The notes under the pieces: model-generated
Seen by the model: only the letters and a program-made list of their open reading frames with translations
Told to the model about the DNA's origin: nothing
Databases searched by the model: none
Made by a program: the position numbers and the translations under genes
Part shown: positions 13,056 to 26,761 of the stretch, piece after piece
Numbering within the stretch: the first letter of the stretch is position 1
Layout: each line of letters starts with the position of its first letter
Assembly (NCBI RefSeq): GCF_021155775.2
Contig: NC_060232.1
Coordinates: forward strand, 24,807,922 to 24,871,921
Length of the DNA stretch: 64,000 nucleotides
Source: Neodiprion pinetum
Lineage: Eukaryota; Arthropoda; Insecta; Hymenoptera; Diprionidae
Reading direction: 5' to 3'

Positions 13056-13862
13056 GCAGATAATTATCTGGCAACAAGCTAGTTGGTGGTGCAAGTGTGG
13101 AGGTCATTACCGTGGTGGCATACACCTCAGTCATGATCGGATTGTATGCTTTTCACTCAATGAATGTTGAATGAGGATTTGAAATATACCTGTTCAATGA
13201 CGTGTCTCCTGCCATTAGATTTGCACGTCAAGTAATAAACCTAGACTTTTATTTGAATAGTTGCATCGATGAGGCTAACAGAAAATAAAACTCAAACATT
13301 TATTAAAAAATTTTTACTGTACTTTCAAATTACATATATGTTGTTATGTAATACTAAGAAATACAAGTTCAGCACTCTTATATTTATGGTTATAACACAG
13401 CCAAAGTTTGTACCAAAAATGATTTATATGCAACAGAAATAAAAAGTATGTTCGAATATACGTTCTTAGATAAATAACTAAAAAGTTAATTTATTTCTCA
13501 TAAGTATTTGAATGTCCTACTGGCAGTTAAAATTAATTCTTGATGTGAAGAACAGACAGTATATTAAATGAAATTATGTAGGTCAGATATTCCATTTGCA
13601 ATTAATGAATTAGTTGCAGTTCAAGTTAATTTGATATTGTCAAATTATCAAATTCATATTAAATAAAAATAAATAAGTCAATTTAAATAATTAGTGAAAA
13701 TTTAAAAGCAAATATCAATTATATTGATATACCTTTGAATGTGGACAATAATTTGCATAGATATCCATTTTATAACGAATGAATCATTCACAAATAGTCA
13801 TTGATTATGATCAAGAACTTGCAGAGCACGATGCAGGGTGGAGGATGCCCATTAAAATTTGT

Positions 13863-16800
13863 TTAGTACATAGAATACTCCTGGATGTAAATATGTCCAT
13901 AGGGTTCAGCTTGAAGCAGTTTCACTTGTTTTGATTTATGCAGTTCTGAAATTCGAATCCCATGAAGAATTATTTCAAATTATCTCACCGAATAAAACAT
14001 CATTACATCAGATATAATTGTTTTATTTTTAAATTATTTACATATCAATAAAGGTAGAATCTTTGAATTATCGATCAAAATATTCTCTCTCCATTAATGT
14101 ATTTTTATACAACTAGTTGAAAATTTAACTAATTCCATTTTTTGTAAATAATGAAGAATAACAGCATTTAAACTTGCAAGAAGAACTATTGGGCCCTTTT
14201 TTCAATAAATAAAAACCAAATCTTAAATTATTTAATAAATTTTCAGCTCCTTTATTCTTAGTTAATGTTCTGAAAGAGTCACAGTATATAATTTTATGTG
14301 TTCGAATATTGGATAGCATTAACATGGAATTCCATTTTCATAATTTTTACCATAGCTTTGATGTTTTTATATTTTTATATGCAATAATTGTTCTATCGAT
14401 AGATCCACTTTTCAACTGACCATTTATAATATATTTTTTCATATTCCGTATAAAAGATTCTACCTCCAACTTATGTAAGTTCTTATAAATACATAATATT
14501 TTTTGCACAGTGCACCTATCATGTTGTAAGAAATCAAAATTTCATACGCATAACCTCAATTCCACATGATTAAATTTAAACAACTATCGGTTGTACATGA
14601 AAATTATTCTACTAACATAGTATAAATAATTTGAGATGGATTGTATGTGATTGTTTTCGCAATTTTTTAATACCAAATTTGCTAACTGACTTAGCAATTT
14701 CAGTATATTTCATCAAATAGAATATCATGTGACTAATTAACAGGAAATTCTGTTTTTTTGGCAGATGGTGTAGCTTTCCGAACAGCTACAAACGTGTCTA
14801 GTTTGATCTAATTTGAAATTTGAAACAAACTACAAAATCAACTTACAACCCCCAGACATCTACGGGAAAATAGTACTAGTTAACAAAAAACCATTGATCT
14901 GCAGATGAAGATCTTCATTCATCAATAGCTTAGTAATGAGCACCGATATTAATTTTACTTACCAAGTAGAGACGAGAACATTCGAATAGCATCTTTTGTC
15001 GTACTAGTCGAAATCGGGACAAGATCTTTGAATGTTAAGACCTGATTGGTTGACCAGAAAGCATGAAGGTATCCAAGTAAATTGGACTTTACCAAATTGG
15101 CTGTGGACAGGATAGTTGATCTGTGGACAAATGTGTTTGATAATTGAGAGTTATTAACATTATCGTAATGAAATATTCCGAAAAATTACTATTTTTCAAT
15201 TATCAAATGACTTTGAAGAAGTTGACTTTCCAACTTGAGTATGTTGTATTTTTCTTATCCAATTTTCGAAATAAAGATGACGTTATAGATTATTGCAAGG
15301 CAGAAGAATATTGCACTGTCGGAATTTGAACCAATTCCATTCAATATGGTTCATTTGTTTAAAGTAAAATACGAATGAGGAAATTAGCCGATCAATGTAA
15401 TCCTAAATTCAGATTGATCACAAATAATAAAAAGGATTACATCATCGTAAAATTTCTCAAGTGCTTACTGCACTATATTCGACCAACTTCAATGAATTGA
15501 TGCTCATTTTGATCATAAATTGATTTCATACAACTCGCCCAATAGATGTTTAGTTTGGATAGTAGGTGTAAAAGAAAAAAATGTAATTACTACTTGTAAA
15601 TACTATTATATGATTATTTTGAAGAAAAAGAGGTGTCATTTCAATATTATCACTCATTTTGAGCGATTTGTTAGAGAATTGGTTTACAAATGAAACAAGC
15701 TATTGCTTTGGATGAAAATCATGCGGTTAGTCTTTTAAAATGTTATTATGAAATATGGAACGAACATACGGAATATGCATACATATGAATTCATTTATAT
15801 GAAAAAATAAACGTACCCGGAAGAAGTCTTACTGCTTCTGGATTGGTATCTGGCCACTCGGACTTCTACTGTAGGACTTCTTTCAATGCCTTTGTCCGTC
15901 AACGGAACTCTAAAATTGCCATCTTCCCCATTTTCCAACCAATCACTGCAAGGTAAAACACCAAATTTTATATTATACTAGTCAAATGCTACTAAACAAA
16001 AAATAAATGCAGTGAATAATAAAAGATTTTTATTATCAACCCGTTGAAGCAGATTCTAGCCGTCTAGATAATTGATCACTTTTCAAATAAGCTCAGAATC
16101 AATGATGAAAAGATGTAAAATTAACACTTCTGGATTGTGTGGCATGTATTATATAAAGCAAAAGTACATGTTTTAAGAACGTAAATTCCTATTAAAAACT
16201 GAGGCCTCCAAAATTGGCATTATCGCCACGTTCATGTTGAATCAATTGAGGTCTTTACTATCACGAAAGAAAGGAGATCGGTAAAAATGAAACAAAGATT
16301 CTATTTTGACTTTCAGCAGATATTTGCAAAGTTGAAGTTGGTAACGTGAACCCTACTAAGCATTAGTAAAAAAAATCATTACTTTGCAATTTTAATACGG
16401 TTTTAAAGAAATTGAGAGAAATTGAAAATAACAAACTTCAACAGATGCTCGATAAGAGTATAAACACAGTCCACGGAAGTGGTTAAATAATATACCACAC
16501 TAAGAAAAAAGTAGGAAGCTAACAAATGAGCATGTGAAAGAGACTCTAAAATGTGATGAAAGACAGAAGATGGACCTCTGGAGTTAATTTCAGTAATAGA
16601 ATTATCATCACCCGTAAACGGTCTTAATGATCTCTGAATGAGGATGATCGCTGATCATTTTCGAAGTAGCGTGTGGCTGTTTGACAGATGTTTCCGGCAA
16701 CGGTTCAGAAAAATCATTTGTCACATTGATTGGCCAGCTTTCAGTTGGGGGCATCTGAATGGTCTGGTCAATTGAAATTTGTTCAAAAGTTTTAGTTCCG

Positions 16801-19800
16801 TTAGTTTTTGACGTGTTTTCCAACAATGTTCCATGAATAGGGAAGCCATCCGCAGTGACATCTGTAGTTGTGTGAATTACAGAGACTGGTCCAAGTACCA
16901 CTTCTGGGTTCGCTATCGATTCTACAGCTGCAAAATAACTTAGGTAAATAACACTTTCAATTCAGGACAAATCTTTTTACTGCTTAAAACCTTGAATCTG
17001 TTGCAGACACAATGTCCGCGCTTATTCTCTAAATTAACACAAATTTAAAGGAATAAAGAAATAATAAGTAACGAAAACTGAGAAATATGATTGCAGTTAT
17101 GTTTTCTCTGGTAGAATCATTTTCACTGTCGAAAGATTATAGTTAGTCAAAGAATTAAGAAGACTCAGGATGTTCAAATCAATCGTGTATCGAAAGTTTT
17201 TCCAGAATCAGTGATTACACAATATAGGAAAGAGGCTCAGAATTCGAAAATCCAAACCATGACAAAATCATCCGCCTTGACAAAATTGTCTTTATATATT
17301 CTCAGGATTCTAAAAATTGGAACACAACTAGACTTGATCGAGAATGATCATTTTCGAACTTTTCCAAGTTCATACTTTGCAGGCAATATTTCACACTTTG
17401 AGTCACACATTATTGTTGTAAGTCAACTTTCATAACAATATAGCTCCTGTTGGGTTTTAGGGGTTGCTCAATATGAAAGACAAAAGTTTAAAAGTCAATT
17501 AAATATGGACAAAAATCTGAGCAAAAGAGTTTTTTGAACCCCTCATGACGAATTCAAAGTCTCATTATTAAAATTGAAAATGGTGGATGCAAATAGTTGA
17601 CATAATTTGTTAAAATTTATCGAATATAAAAAAAACCTTGCACTTGGAAATTATGTTGATTTTTCTGTCTTCTGTATTGGATCCACCATCACAAATTTTC
17701 GAAATTTTGTTTTAGATTCATAATCAGTGACCCCTGTATACAGTTTCATATCCAGATTGGATCAAATTTGAAATTTTCGATCACCATATTGGTTCTGCCA
17801 TCTTGAATATCCAAAATCGGACTTCAGATTATGATACAACGATCCCAAAACCATATAATTTATCTATAATTTATACACATATGCTTACCGAGATAATTTA
17901 CTCGTAAATAAATTGTTCTGGCAATTTTCAAGATTTTCTTCATCACATTCGTTTATATCAATAGTAATATACAGTACATAGCAATAATTATTTATCGGTT
18001 TTGGAGACTTATTGGTATACTGTCAAAAATAGGAAAAAACTGCACTGTAAAGTAAAAGTTCTCTAAATCTTTTAAAAATGAATATGACTGCCTACTTGAA
18101 ACTTGAAGAATATTTACCACTATGACTCATAGGGTTCAACAACATGCTTTCGTACAAATCGAGTAATCCTTTCCCCCAGTGTCTAGAGTTCGTTGATGGG
18201 ATCGTGAGCAATTTATTGGCAGTTTGCTTTGGGAGTTGAATTATATCATTACGGACCTAAAAATAACAAACAGTATTGCTTTCATGATTCGAAATAAGTT
18301 CTCTTATTTATTGTATTTTTGTATGGCATTAAATCACACAGATGCTACAGTTTACTTCAAATACAAACTACTCAGTAAGTGCTCCATAAGTAGTTTGTGC
18401 ATTTTTTTAATCACAAACTGTAAGAAATACTGCTTGTTTCTTTTAACAAATTCTGTTGTATAAAATTAATTTTGCGAACACATGCTTTCAAGAGCAGCTC
18501 TCCCAGGAATCCCTGAGTTAAAAATCTGATATTGAACCCTTTTTTCTCTCTTATAAGGTCAACAATTGTTACTAAAATTTCGCATGTGTGAGAACCCACT
18601 CTTTCACTTTGATATACTCAAATATGACTTTTTTTTGTATCCACTTAAGTTCGTAGCCGAACTAGTTCGATTCTCCGAAAGTTTTCTCTTACCGATTGAA
18701 TGAAAATGTCCAGTCTGGGAGGTGGTATCTGAGTAATTTCATCAGTGATTTTACTCCTCTTAGAACGCTGGTTTGTTTTTTTGCCCTCTTGACCATCAGT
18801 GATCAATGATTGCAGAGTAAAACTGTCACTTGGTTGCTCAATTCGAGGCAGTACTGGTGTCAAGACACTACCAGGTTCAGTATCCAATTCCTATTTAACA
18901 ATTCAGTATTTTGAGACTTCAACTGAATTTGTCATATCAGCGACTAAGCAGGGTTACAAAAAGCAAGCGTTTAAAAAGTATATGGGATATTTCATTAGTA
19001 GGTTCTGCAAGAAAATGTTTTACTACAATAAAAATACTCATAAATTTGAGTTTGAATGAGTTTTCACCACTGCTGTCATAGTGCTCCAAGCAGTTTGTAG
19101 AATGAACGAAACAACATCGTTAGTTATTCTTAAATATGTTGAAATTAGTTTCACTCAACAAGTACACATAAACTACTCACGCGTCTTTTCTTGGTGGGTG
19201 TTTTGTGGCCATCAATACCAGGTGACGATCGGGTGCGTTTAGTTGGTGTCAAAGCAACTTCCTGAGGTGGTTCAGGTAATTGTTCAGATGTATTTTCTGT
19301 AATCAACTCCACAATTGAGTTCTTGTTTCATAAAATCTTGTTAATTTGAACAATCAATATTACTTATCAGACAACAATGGCTGATACGAAAATGAAATCC
19401 GCATCAATAGGATAACCAAGAGTTGTTTTGGATGCTAAAAGTAAATGAAAGAAGTCACCCTAACTCATACTGTATAAAATTCTAAACTATACCTTGTATT
19501 TCGAGTAGCGATTGATCTACTCCTTGGCCTTCTAGCAAACCTGTAGTTTCAGTTTGGATTTGCTGCATAGGCGGAAGGGTTGGTTTTTTGAAAAAGTTTG
19601 CATCTTCAATTTCTGGTATGGAAGTTTCAGGTAGATCAGGTAACTTCCTAACTGAATCTGATAAATCCCTGATAAACACATTTATACTCAATTAGCTTAG
19701 TGTATGTGAAAAAGTGGAAACAAATGCTAAACTCTACTTTTTAAGTCTTTCAGGTTTACTGTACAGTTAGTCCGACTGTTGAGTATTAAGTATTTACACA

Positions 19801-22800
19801 TATGCAGGCATCAAGGTATCAGTACTACTCCAAGTCATCTCAAATGATGAATATTTTTAACGTAGGGTTATTAGTATTATTAGTTTTGTTTGTCTTTACA
19901 GCGTTACAATTTTCTCTTAAATCATTACTAAATCTATATTCTCTTTGATGTGGGATTATTAAAGGTGTTACAGATTCTCTTTGTAAATATTTATAGATGT
20001 GCCTATTGGGGATTATGAATAAATGATTAATTGAATCACTAGAAGCTTTAAGAAAGGAAATTTATTCAGTATTTTTCAGATTAATGTGTGAAAAAAGCCA
20101 GAACGAGACATGCATTATTGTTAAGCTAAAAAAAAAGTTATAAAGCTAGAACTGTATTGATAAATAATAATTTATAATAGAACCAAGGAAGGATTGGAAG
20201 GCATCAAACTAACAAAGGTATTAATCCATCGTGCTGAAGTATATAGTCCAGCTCCTTTTCGGTTATTGCGCCAAAAGTTGACGTGGGAACATCTGACACC
20301 TGTACGTCAAAAAAGCAAGTAGTGATAAAATTTGAGTTCCAAATCATAAACAAACCAATGAAACATAGCGCACCAATAGAGTTGATCTTATAAGTACAAG
20401 AAATACAAAGATGGAGTCATCAATCAAGAAGCGCAATCTAATCATTAAACTTTTTTAACTCTGCCACAACTCGCAAGGTTATTTCGAAAAATCGTTCTGT
20501 TTTCAGATTACACTTTGAGTCAAGTGAAAGCACTAAACTAAACAATATCTTAAGTTGAGTATGAATCTGACACAATATTAGAAACTCGTCCGAATATTTT
20601 CCATTGGTGATTAATCTCTCTCAACAGTAGCGACACATTAGCAATGAAGCTTTGGCACAGCGTTCAAAATTATTCTGAGACAAGTTAATATTTGAAACAA
20701 TTCCCATAACCAAGAATATTGAGATTTAAATCTATCAATTGGAATAATTATTCCAGGGAGCGCATGGATAGGATTTTTTTGGGCAAAGTCGGAATTAGTT
20801 TATAACCATCGAATTGCAATTTTTTCACATTAAATTAGTTATTTTCCAATATATGTCCAGAAGACTTAACAAATTTAATGGCATACTCATTGTTAGTTAC
20901 GAACTTTCTTTGCTATACAGTGAAACTGCATTCACGATTTTTGAGTAGATATGGCGAATCAGATATGCTGATAAAAATAATCATTTGTAGTTTCTAAATA
21001 CATATCTAGAAATTTGCATAATCGCATTAAATCTTAATTTACGTTTTTCAATGGCTCTATATGGTCATATTGATTACACATTGGTTACATATGTAATACC
21101 ATAATTTTTGACACTTGTACTACTGTTTATATGGATTAGAAAATTCTCTGATAGGCGCATGAAAGTGAAACGAGTGCTAGGAACCGAAATAAGGAGCGTC
21201 TAAATGCGAAAAAACGTAATTCAAATGTTTTTCCATATTTTATAGAAAGATACTGCCGACACCAAAAAAATTTAATGCATAAATAAGAAAAATGTATAAA
21301 TTTAAAATCTACCAACGAAGTTTCACTCTGTAAACAATCTGAAAGCCACATATTTTAGGATTTTTGAATATATATTTAGTTCTAAAACTATGATTCATGA
21401 ACAAAATCCGCAAGAGCTGAATTTTATGATGCAAAATGACTGCTAAGTCACGTCTGCATTAATAAGTTCCGAATAAATACAATAGTAAATCGATATTGCA
21501 ACAAAAATTATCATACTTATTAAGAATTATAATTTAATTAGGAATATCTGTTAATAATCTGCATTAAATATATTACGATGCAATTGCAACTCAGAATATA
21601 CATACCCAATTACTAGGTTCTGCAAGAGTAATGCGACGCTCGTTATCAACTAAATTGGCAGAAAAGTCGAAATCTGTAAGCTCCGGTACATCGCGCAGCT
21701 GTTGGGAAATCTGCAACTCTTCATCTGGTTTTTTGCCACTGCTAATATCAAACAACAATTAACATTCGATATTGATTAGATACGAATTCATTATAATAAA
21801 CGGTTATTAAAGGATCGATGATTTTTCAAGAATGTTGCAGAAATATGCGCGATTAAAATCTCTGTTGATAAATTAATTTCTCGTATTTAATAATGGTACA
21901 CAACTCATAAATGAAATCTGCTGATATACACCATCACCAACGAATTATCAGGATGGACTCTATTTTTACGAATAAAACGTAATCACCAAATTATTATTAT
22001 TTGTTCGTTTGAAAGATACACAGTGTACCGGTAAATGTAACAGAACTTATGCTAATTTCTAGGTAAGCTTTTGAAATGTGGGGCATGCATCATTCAATAA
22101 TATCCATAATGCAAACTTTTCTTTACGCTCCAGTTTACTTTAAATTTAGAATAATGGAGTTTTGCACCCCTGTTAGTCAAATACTCTATACATACTTTGC
22201 ACAGTTTGTTTTACCTTTTAGTCTTGGATGTCGTTTTCACCCGGCACTCCAACAAATCATCTGAATATAAAACAGTCATATGAATGTCAGATTGTTTCAT
22301 CTCATTATACATAATTTGAAACACATTGTAATATTGGTTATCGAATAACTTACTCAACAATATATCAGCTTGATAGTAAAGAATTCTTGTCGCCCCACAC
22401 AGTAACTGGGATGATAAATAGATACTAAATTGTCGATGAGCAGTGTAGATGATTAACTCATTGCTAATGGATAATAAAAATATCGCTTTAGTATTTTATA
22501 AACTGCATCCATGGCATGGGCTTTTCTTTAAAGCCCTTCTCGTAGCATGATCCATCCTTATACATAGATGTAACTTTTGGTAGTAAAAAATAAATATCAG
22601 AGACTGTTAATCATGTGAAATCCAATGAAAATTAACTTTTGTGTAAAATGTTATACAGCTTTCTCTCTTGTACAATTTGTACAAGCTTTCCGTAGCATTA
22701 CCAGTAAAAAATACTAAGTTGTGTCATCCAGATATTTCTCTGAATATGTTTGCAGGAAGATTTGTTATCACTGTTCGATTAACTTTTCACAAGGCGAACT

Positions 22801-23257
22801 ATTTTCAAATACAAACACTATCACGTATTGAAATTTATATAACATTTACGAATAATTGATTATCTAAATAAGCTATTTGTTGAGATTACAGCCATCTTAT
22901 TATCATCCATTTTCCTCTAAAGCCTACAAAATCATTCAGTCAAAAAATGTCTTACAACTTCCCTGAGTGCAGCTACAATACGTACAATAATTGGATTAGC
23001 TAATGTAATATTGTTATCAAGTACTGTCATAACAAGATCATGCGATAGTACAAAAGTGTTAAAAAAGTAATATAAAACCAAGATATAGTGTAAAAAAGAC
23101 ATATTGCTAATTACCACATTTTAACGAGATCGATAGCCTTTATTGTATTTGCGCGAAATTTGTAGCAGAAGAGTTTTCGGCTCCAGGTGGCAGCAAGCCA
23201 ACATTTGACGAATTTAGCATTTTTTCTCAGTGTGAGAAGTTCCACCGAGTAAAACAT
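13863..23257 (-). CDS. Rec8: Rec8-type meiotic cohesin kleisin subunit
   Basis: Kleisin that closes the cohesin ring between SMC3 (N-terminal domain) and SMC1 (C-terminal winged helix) in meiosis. Thirteen exons: 23257-23115, 22424-22354, 22260-22215, 21741-21606, 20299-20214, 19668-19493, 19296-19181, 18890-18693, 18256-18118, 16927-16612, 15945-15817, 15120-14963 and 13945-13863. They total 1797 nt, or 598 aa, with every phase matching. The start MFYSVELLTLRKNAKFVKCW followed by LAAT is the kleisin N-terminus, and SIYLSSQLLCGATRILYY is the second conserved block. The middle is divergent and acidic, with a KRTRSSP/PTKKRR basic patch. The C-terminus (residues about 519-598: NQVLTFKDLVP, KDAIRMFSSLL, KLLQAEPYGHIYIQ) is the winged-helix domain. 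WLAAT and strong overall divergence favour Rec8 over the highly conserved mitotic Rad21. A short exon between exons 1 and 2 could have been missed, since the stretch before SIYLSSQL is shorter than in other Rec8 proteins. Confidence 0.85.
14390..14845 (+). repeat. Dispersed repeat of about 440 bp, copy B (in last Rec8 intron)
   Basis: Direct repeat of 12600-13055 with the same block order. It sits in the final intron of Rec8, while copy A lies beyond the 3' end of that gene, so the two copies bracket the last coding exon. No terminal inverted repeats or open frames were seen. Confidence 0.7.
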
Positions 23258-25030
23258 TGTTGATACTGGAATTTAAACAGCCAATGAAATTATGCCAAAT
23301 ATGTTACGAACATCAATATGCAATAATATATTCATGCATTTTTCTACACACACTCTAACTTCTACATATATACATTTCCTCTGCTACTCCAAAACTTGAA
23401 AAAAAAAAATAAAAAATTCCCCACATATTAGAAAAATTCTCAAGTTAAGCATGCAGTAGATATTTGTATTAGTTAAGCCTTGAAAAGTAGTATTCTGCAT
23501 TTATGAAGGAATACTAAGTCAGATAGTGTAACGACTTTTGTGTGAGAAATGCAGGAGGGTCACAAAAACTAGCTGCAATTTTTTTTAAGGACAGGCATTT
23601 TTTTAGAATCTGAAAAATATTCACCCAAGGCTATTCGTATGCATCTACTCTTCTGTAGCTTTGTATTGTTAAAAAGACTTGATATCAAAAATCAATGGCT
23701 GGAAAGGCTGAATCTTGTCAGTGCTATGGGAATTCTTTTACTGGGTATGAGGGTTTTTAAAATTTCGAGGCCATCGTGGTTAATAAATTATGAGTTTAAA
23801 AAAAGGAATTAATAATGCAATGTTCAAAAAATAAAATAAACAAATAGCTTGGGCCGGAATAAGTATTCGCTCAATTCTGACAATTTCGATCGAAATTCGT
23901 ACGTGCTTGCGTTAATTTGTAATTCAGTGGGAACAAGCTTTAGTAAAGTGAATGATAGTATTGCGAATTATGGGAATAAAGAGCACAATTCTATTTGGAA
24001 AGAATTACCATGACCTCAAAATTCCTTTAGTTACGTCGTATCATTAATACCTTGAAACAATTTCGCAATAATGAAGTAATTGTAAAAATATTCATACCGT
24101 GTATGTATCTGCAACAACTTTCTTGGCGGCAGTTCGACAATTTCTACAAAATATTTTCAAACATGTCGAGGAGTAGGAGAGCTAATTCTCGGAACTTGCA
24201 GTCGAACCTCTCGCGCGCCAGTCCCGCACAGTTTGATCACCAATTTCAGCCAATTAAAGTGTTCCATTTTGTGTAATAGCAAATCACAGATCACAAAATT
24301 TCAAATTTCGAATGCGAGATATTTCGAGAATCAAGTCCCCCTCACTTGTACATTCAACTTGATCAGCGGCTTCGTCTAACCGGCAAAGTCACGCCGTCAA
24401 TTTATTTGCTTGGCAACAAAGAACACCTCGGGTATGTACAATGCATCCACATGCATGCATACATACTACAGCAATGGCCAGTATATGTATAACAAGAAAT
24501 CACCTGGTTATTAGGGTAGAGTATTTCGAATTCCGTATTTTGGTGCACTTTCCTCTCTAGATGATAAGTGTCACATTAGTAGAACTGATTAGGGTTAGAA
24601 CGATGATGTAAAATGTATATGTTTTTTCATATATTCATAAAGTCAGCCTTTCAGCCTTTTTGTCGGCCTTGACAAAGGGTTGATTCAGTGGTTAGTTAGC
24701 TGTTAGTATTACCGCAGTTTCATGCATTACCGATTGCGAAACACACCCTCATCGCAGTTTACAGTTTCACCCATGCCTAACTTCAATCGATTATTTTTCA
24801 ATGCTGGATGAGATGAAGAGATTACAATGGGAGCAGGGGGGGGGGGGTTCCATTGAGAATAGCTAACGTGGCGCACACATGTACGTCTAATTCAGCGATT
24901 GCTTTGTAAACATTCGGACTTATTATAGTATCCTTGCAAATGTCATTACTGTCACTTTTTTATACACAACATTTAACATTTTTTACTAAAGTTTATGTAA
25001 GTTTGAACTTGAATCATTGGAGTGCTAAGC
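23258..25030. other. Intergenic region between divergent Rec8 and dsRBD genes
   Basis: About 1.8 kb without a supported gene. It should hold both promoters and 5' UTRs. It is AT-rich, with a G run at about 24836-24848. A short frame at 24166-24276 is basic at its start but resembles nothing known. Confidence 0.5.
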
Positions 25031-26087
25031 ATGAAGACTACAGTCTCGATTTTACATGATTATTTGAAAAAGATTGGCCTCAATGCTGTTTACGAATTAC
25101 ATTCAGAAAACGTTACTAGTCGGACTGTGTTGTTTCATTATCGAGTCACAGTAGGTGACGTACAAGGTATATTTACCACACTTGATTTGGTCGGATGTAT
25201 TATCAATGACAATATTATAGCATAAAAAATTTTCAAAAGAGCTTTCGTCCCCCTTTTTTTCACCTCTCCCCACGGCTTTAGCCACTGCTACCGCTTTCAC
25301 GAAAAAACAAGCTAAGCAAAACGTATCAGAAAAATTCTTGGACCTTCTCTACAGATGCCCTGAAATTTTCCAATCCATTTTTTATAATCAAGAGTATGTA
25401 CCATGTCTTGTTGCTTCATGCGTCTGATTTAAAAGATATTGTCCAACAGTTGATTCCTTGCTTTTGCGTGTTGGTATTTAATTAATATGATATTTTTAAC
25501 AACCTGTCAGGTTTTCCTGTAACATACTTTTTACACTATTTCAACTGCTTCATTAATACTTACAGGGAATGTTCCGATAATATAATGAAACTTTGTCCAG
25601 TCCAATCATTGTACGATATTTGCATGGCTAATCATTGGTATTTGCCAGCGTATGAATATGTCGCTCAAGAAGGCCCAGCAAATGATAGAACATTTACCTG
25701 TGTTGCAAGAATAGATAACATCCACGGGGAGGGAATTGGTAATTACCAATAAATTGGCTAAGTTTGTAATATCTAATGATATAGAATTAATTTGAAACCT
25801 TCATTTATTCCCGGTTCACATTTACGATGCATAATCAGCATCAAATATTTCATTTTCTGGGTAAGAATTTCAGCACTCACACATCATTGTCTCTGTATTA
25901 CACGGGAGTAGGCAGATCTAAAAAAGTATCAAAGGCAAATACTGCATACAGTTTGATCAAAAAACTCACTGAGCTCTATGGCAGCTCCACAAAGCAATTG
26001 ATTTCCCATCCTAATACGAATTACTATTCTTCATCACTTGGCATTTTCCAAGAACCTAAAGTTAAACTTCCACTTTTCAGAGATTAG
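25031..26087 (+). CDS. Double-stranded RNA-binding protein, R2D2/Loquacious/PRKRA family
   Basis: Likely cofactor of a Dicer or RISC-loading complex in the cytoplasm. Four exons: 25031-25166, 25282-25393, 25566-25738 and 25912-26087, totalling 597 nt or 198 aa with consistent phases. The start is the ATG at 25031 (MKTTVSILHDYLKKIGLNAV). dsRBD1 spans residues 1 to about 65, ending in the basic helix TKKQAKQNVSEKFLDLL. dsRBD2 spans about 94-162 (CPVQSLYDICMANHWYLPAY, EGPANDRTFTCVARI, GRSKKVSKANTAYSLIKKL). The Pro-Ala-tyrosine/EGPA and KK.A signatures are those of TRBP-family domains. It is shorter and more divergent than Loquacious, which suits R2D2, but the orthology is inferred. Nearby downstream sequence encodes what looks like half of a third dsRBD, listed separately. 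Confidence 0.8.
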
Positions 26088-26336
26088 AAATTGTGGTATG
26101 ATAGCAAGTCTTTAATATCCAGTATGAAAAATGTTCTCTAAGGCAGTGCCAATGATTTGAATTTTGCTGAATACATTCATGTAATGTAATTTAATGTAGT
26201 TTTGGTGCATCTGTGTATTCAATCTCATTGCTGACAGCATAATTTGTTCAGTTTTGGTGTAATTGTTAATTTTTTACTGAATTAATGATTTCCTTATTCC
26301 TTGCCTGGAACTAATAAATGAATTTTTTTGATATAG

Positions 26337-26623
26337 CCCAAAAACATTGCCTTCTACAAATTCTAGCAACCTCTGTCATCATTTGTTCTGGCTTCGACAT
26401 AACCCAAGGAGATGCCATAAATGATGCTTCAATGAACGCTATCAATTGCCTGAAGATAGTCAATCACTATCATATTCTATGGCATTGCGTGGAAAACTGT
26501 GTTGATGCTCATAATTGCACATATAAACAAATATTACCTGCCAATAAATGTTCAGATTGCACTTCATATACAATCAAAGCAATAGAATTTGGAGCTGAAA
26601 ATATGCACAGCCAAGTTTACTAA
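26337..26623 (+). pseudogene. Half third dsRBD exon (relic or unlinked exon) downstream of the dsRBD gene
   Basis: After a GATATAG acceptor the frame reads QKHCLLQILATSVIICSG, then DAINDASMNAINCLKIVNH. This matches the second half of the C-terminal, Dicer-binding dsRBD of TRBP/Loquacious proteins (pattern QCLVQLST..VCHGS..A...AA.NALEYLKI). The first half of the domain is missing: the upstream exon ends in an in-frame TAG at 26085-26087, and no donor of the right phase was found. A weak candidate for the missing strand (NDLNFAEYIHV) lies at about 26150-26185. The frame continues with a Cys-rich tail to a stop at 26621-26623. Confidence 0.5.
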
Positions 26624-26747
26624 GTACTAATTCATTTATTTATTTTCTAAACGTTTAATTGCACATTCTCTGAAGTAGCACATTGATATTATACCTACAG
26701 TAAATCGAAACGCAATACGATTAATTTAATTGCTACATTAGAATTGG

Positions 26748-26753
26748 AATAAA
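26748..26753 (+). promoter_or_regulatory. Poly(A) signal AATAAA for the dsRBD gene
   Basis: Canonical AATAAA followed by a T-rich stretch, about 125 bp past the last open frame of the locus. This suggests the transcript runs through the third-dsRBD segment. Confidence 0.5.
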
Positions 26754-26755
26754 GT

Positions 26756-26761
26756 TTTATT
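26756..26761 (-). promoter_or_regulatory. Poly(A) signal AATAAA, possibly for Inos
   Basis: TTTATT on the plus strand is AATAAA on the minus strand, three bases from the plus-strand signal. If used by Inos, its 3' UTR would be about 660 nt. Other AT-rich signals lie nearer, so use is uncertain. Confidence 0.3.

Noticed and set aside
13863..23257. Assignment of the kleisin as mitotic Rad21
   Set aside because: Rad21 is highly conserved at its N-terminus (MFYAHFVL, IWLAAHWD); this protein has CWLAAT and a divergent body, closer to Rec8.
25031..26087. Loquacious itself
   Set aside because: Loquacious is longer and better conserved, with an intact third dsRBD; this gene has two domains and is divergent.
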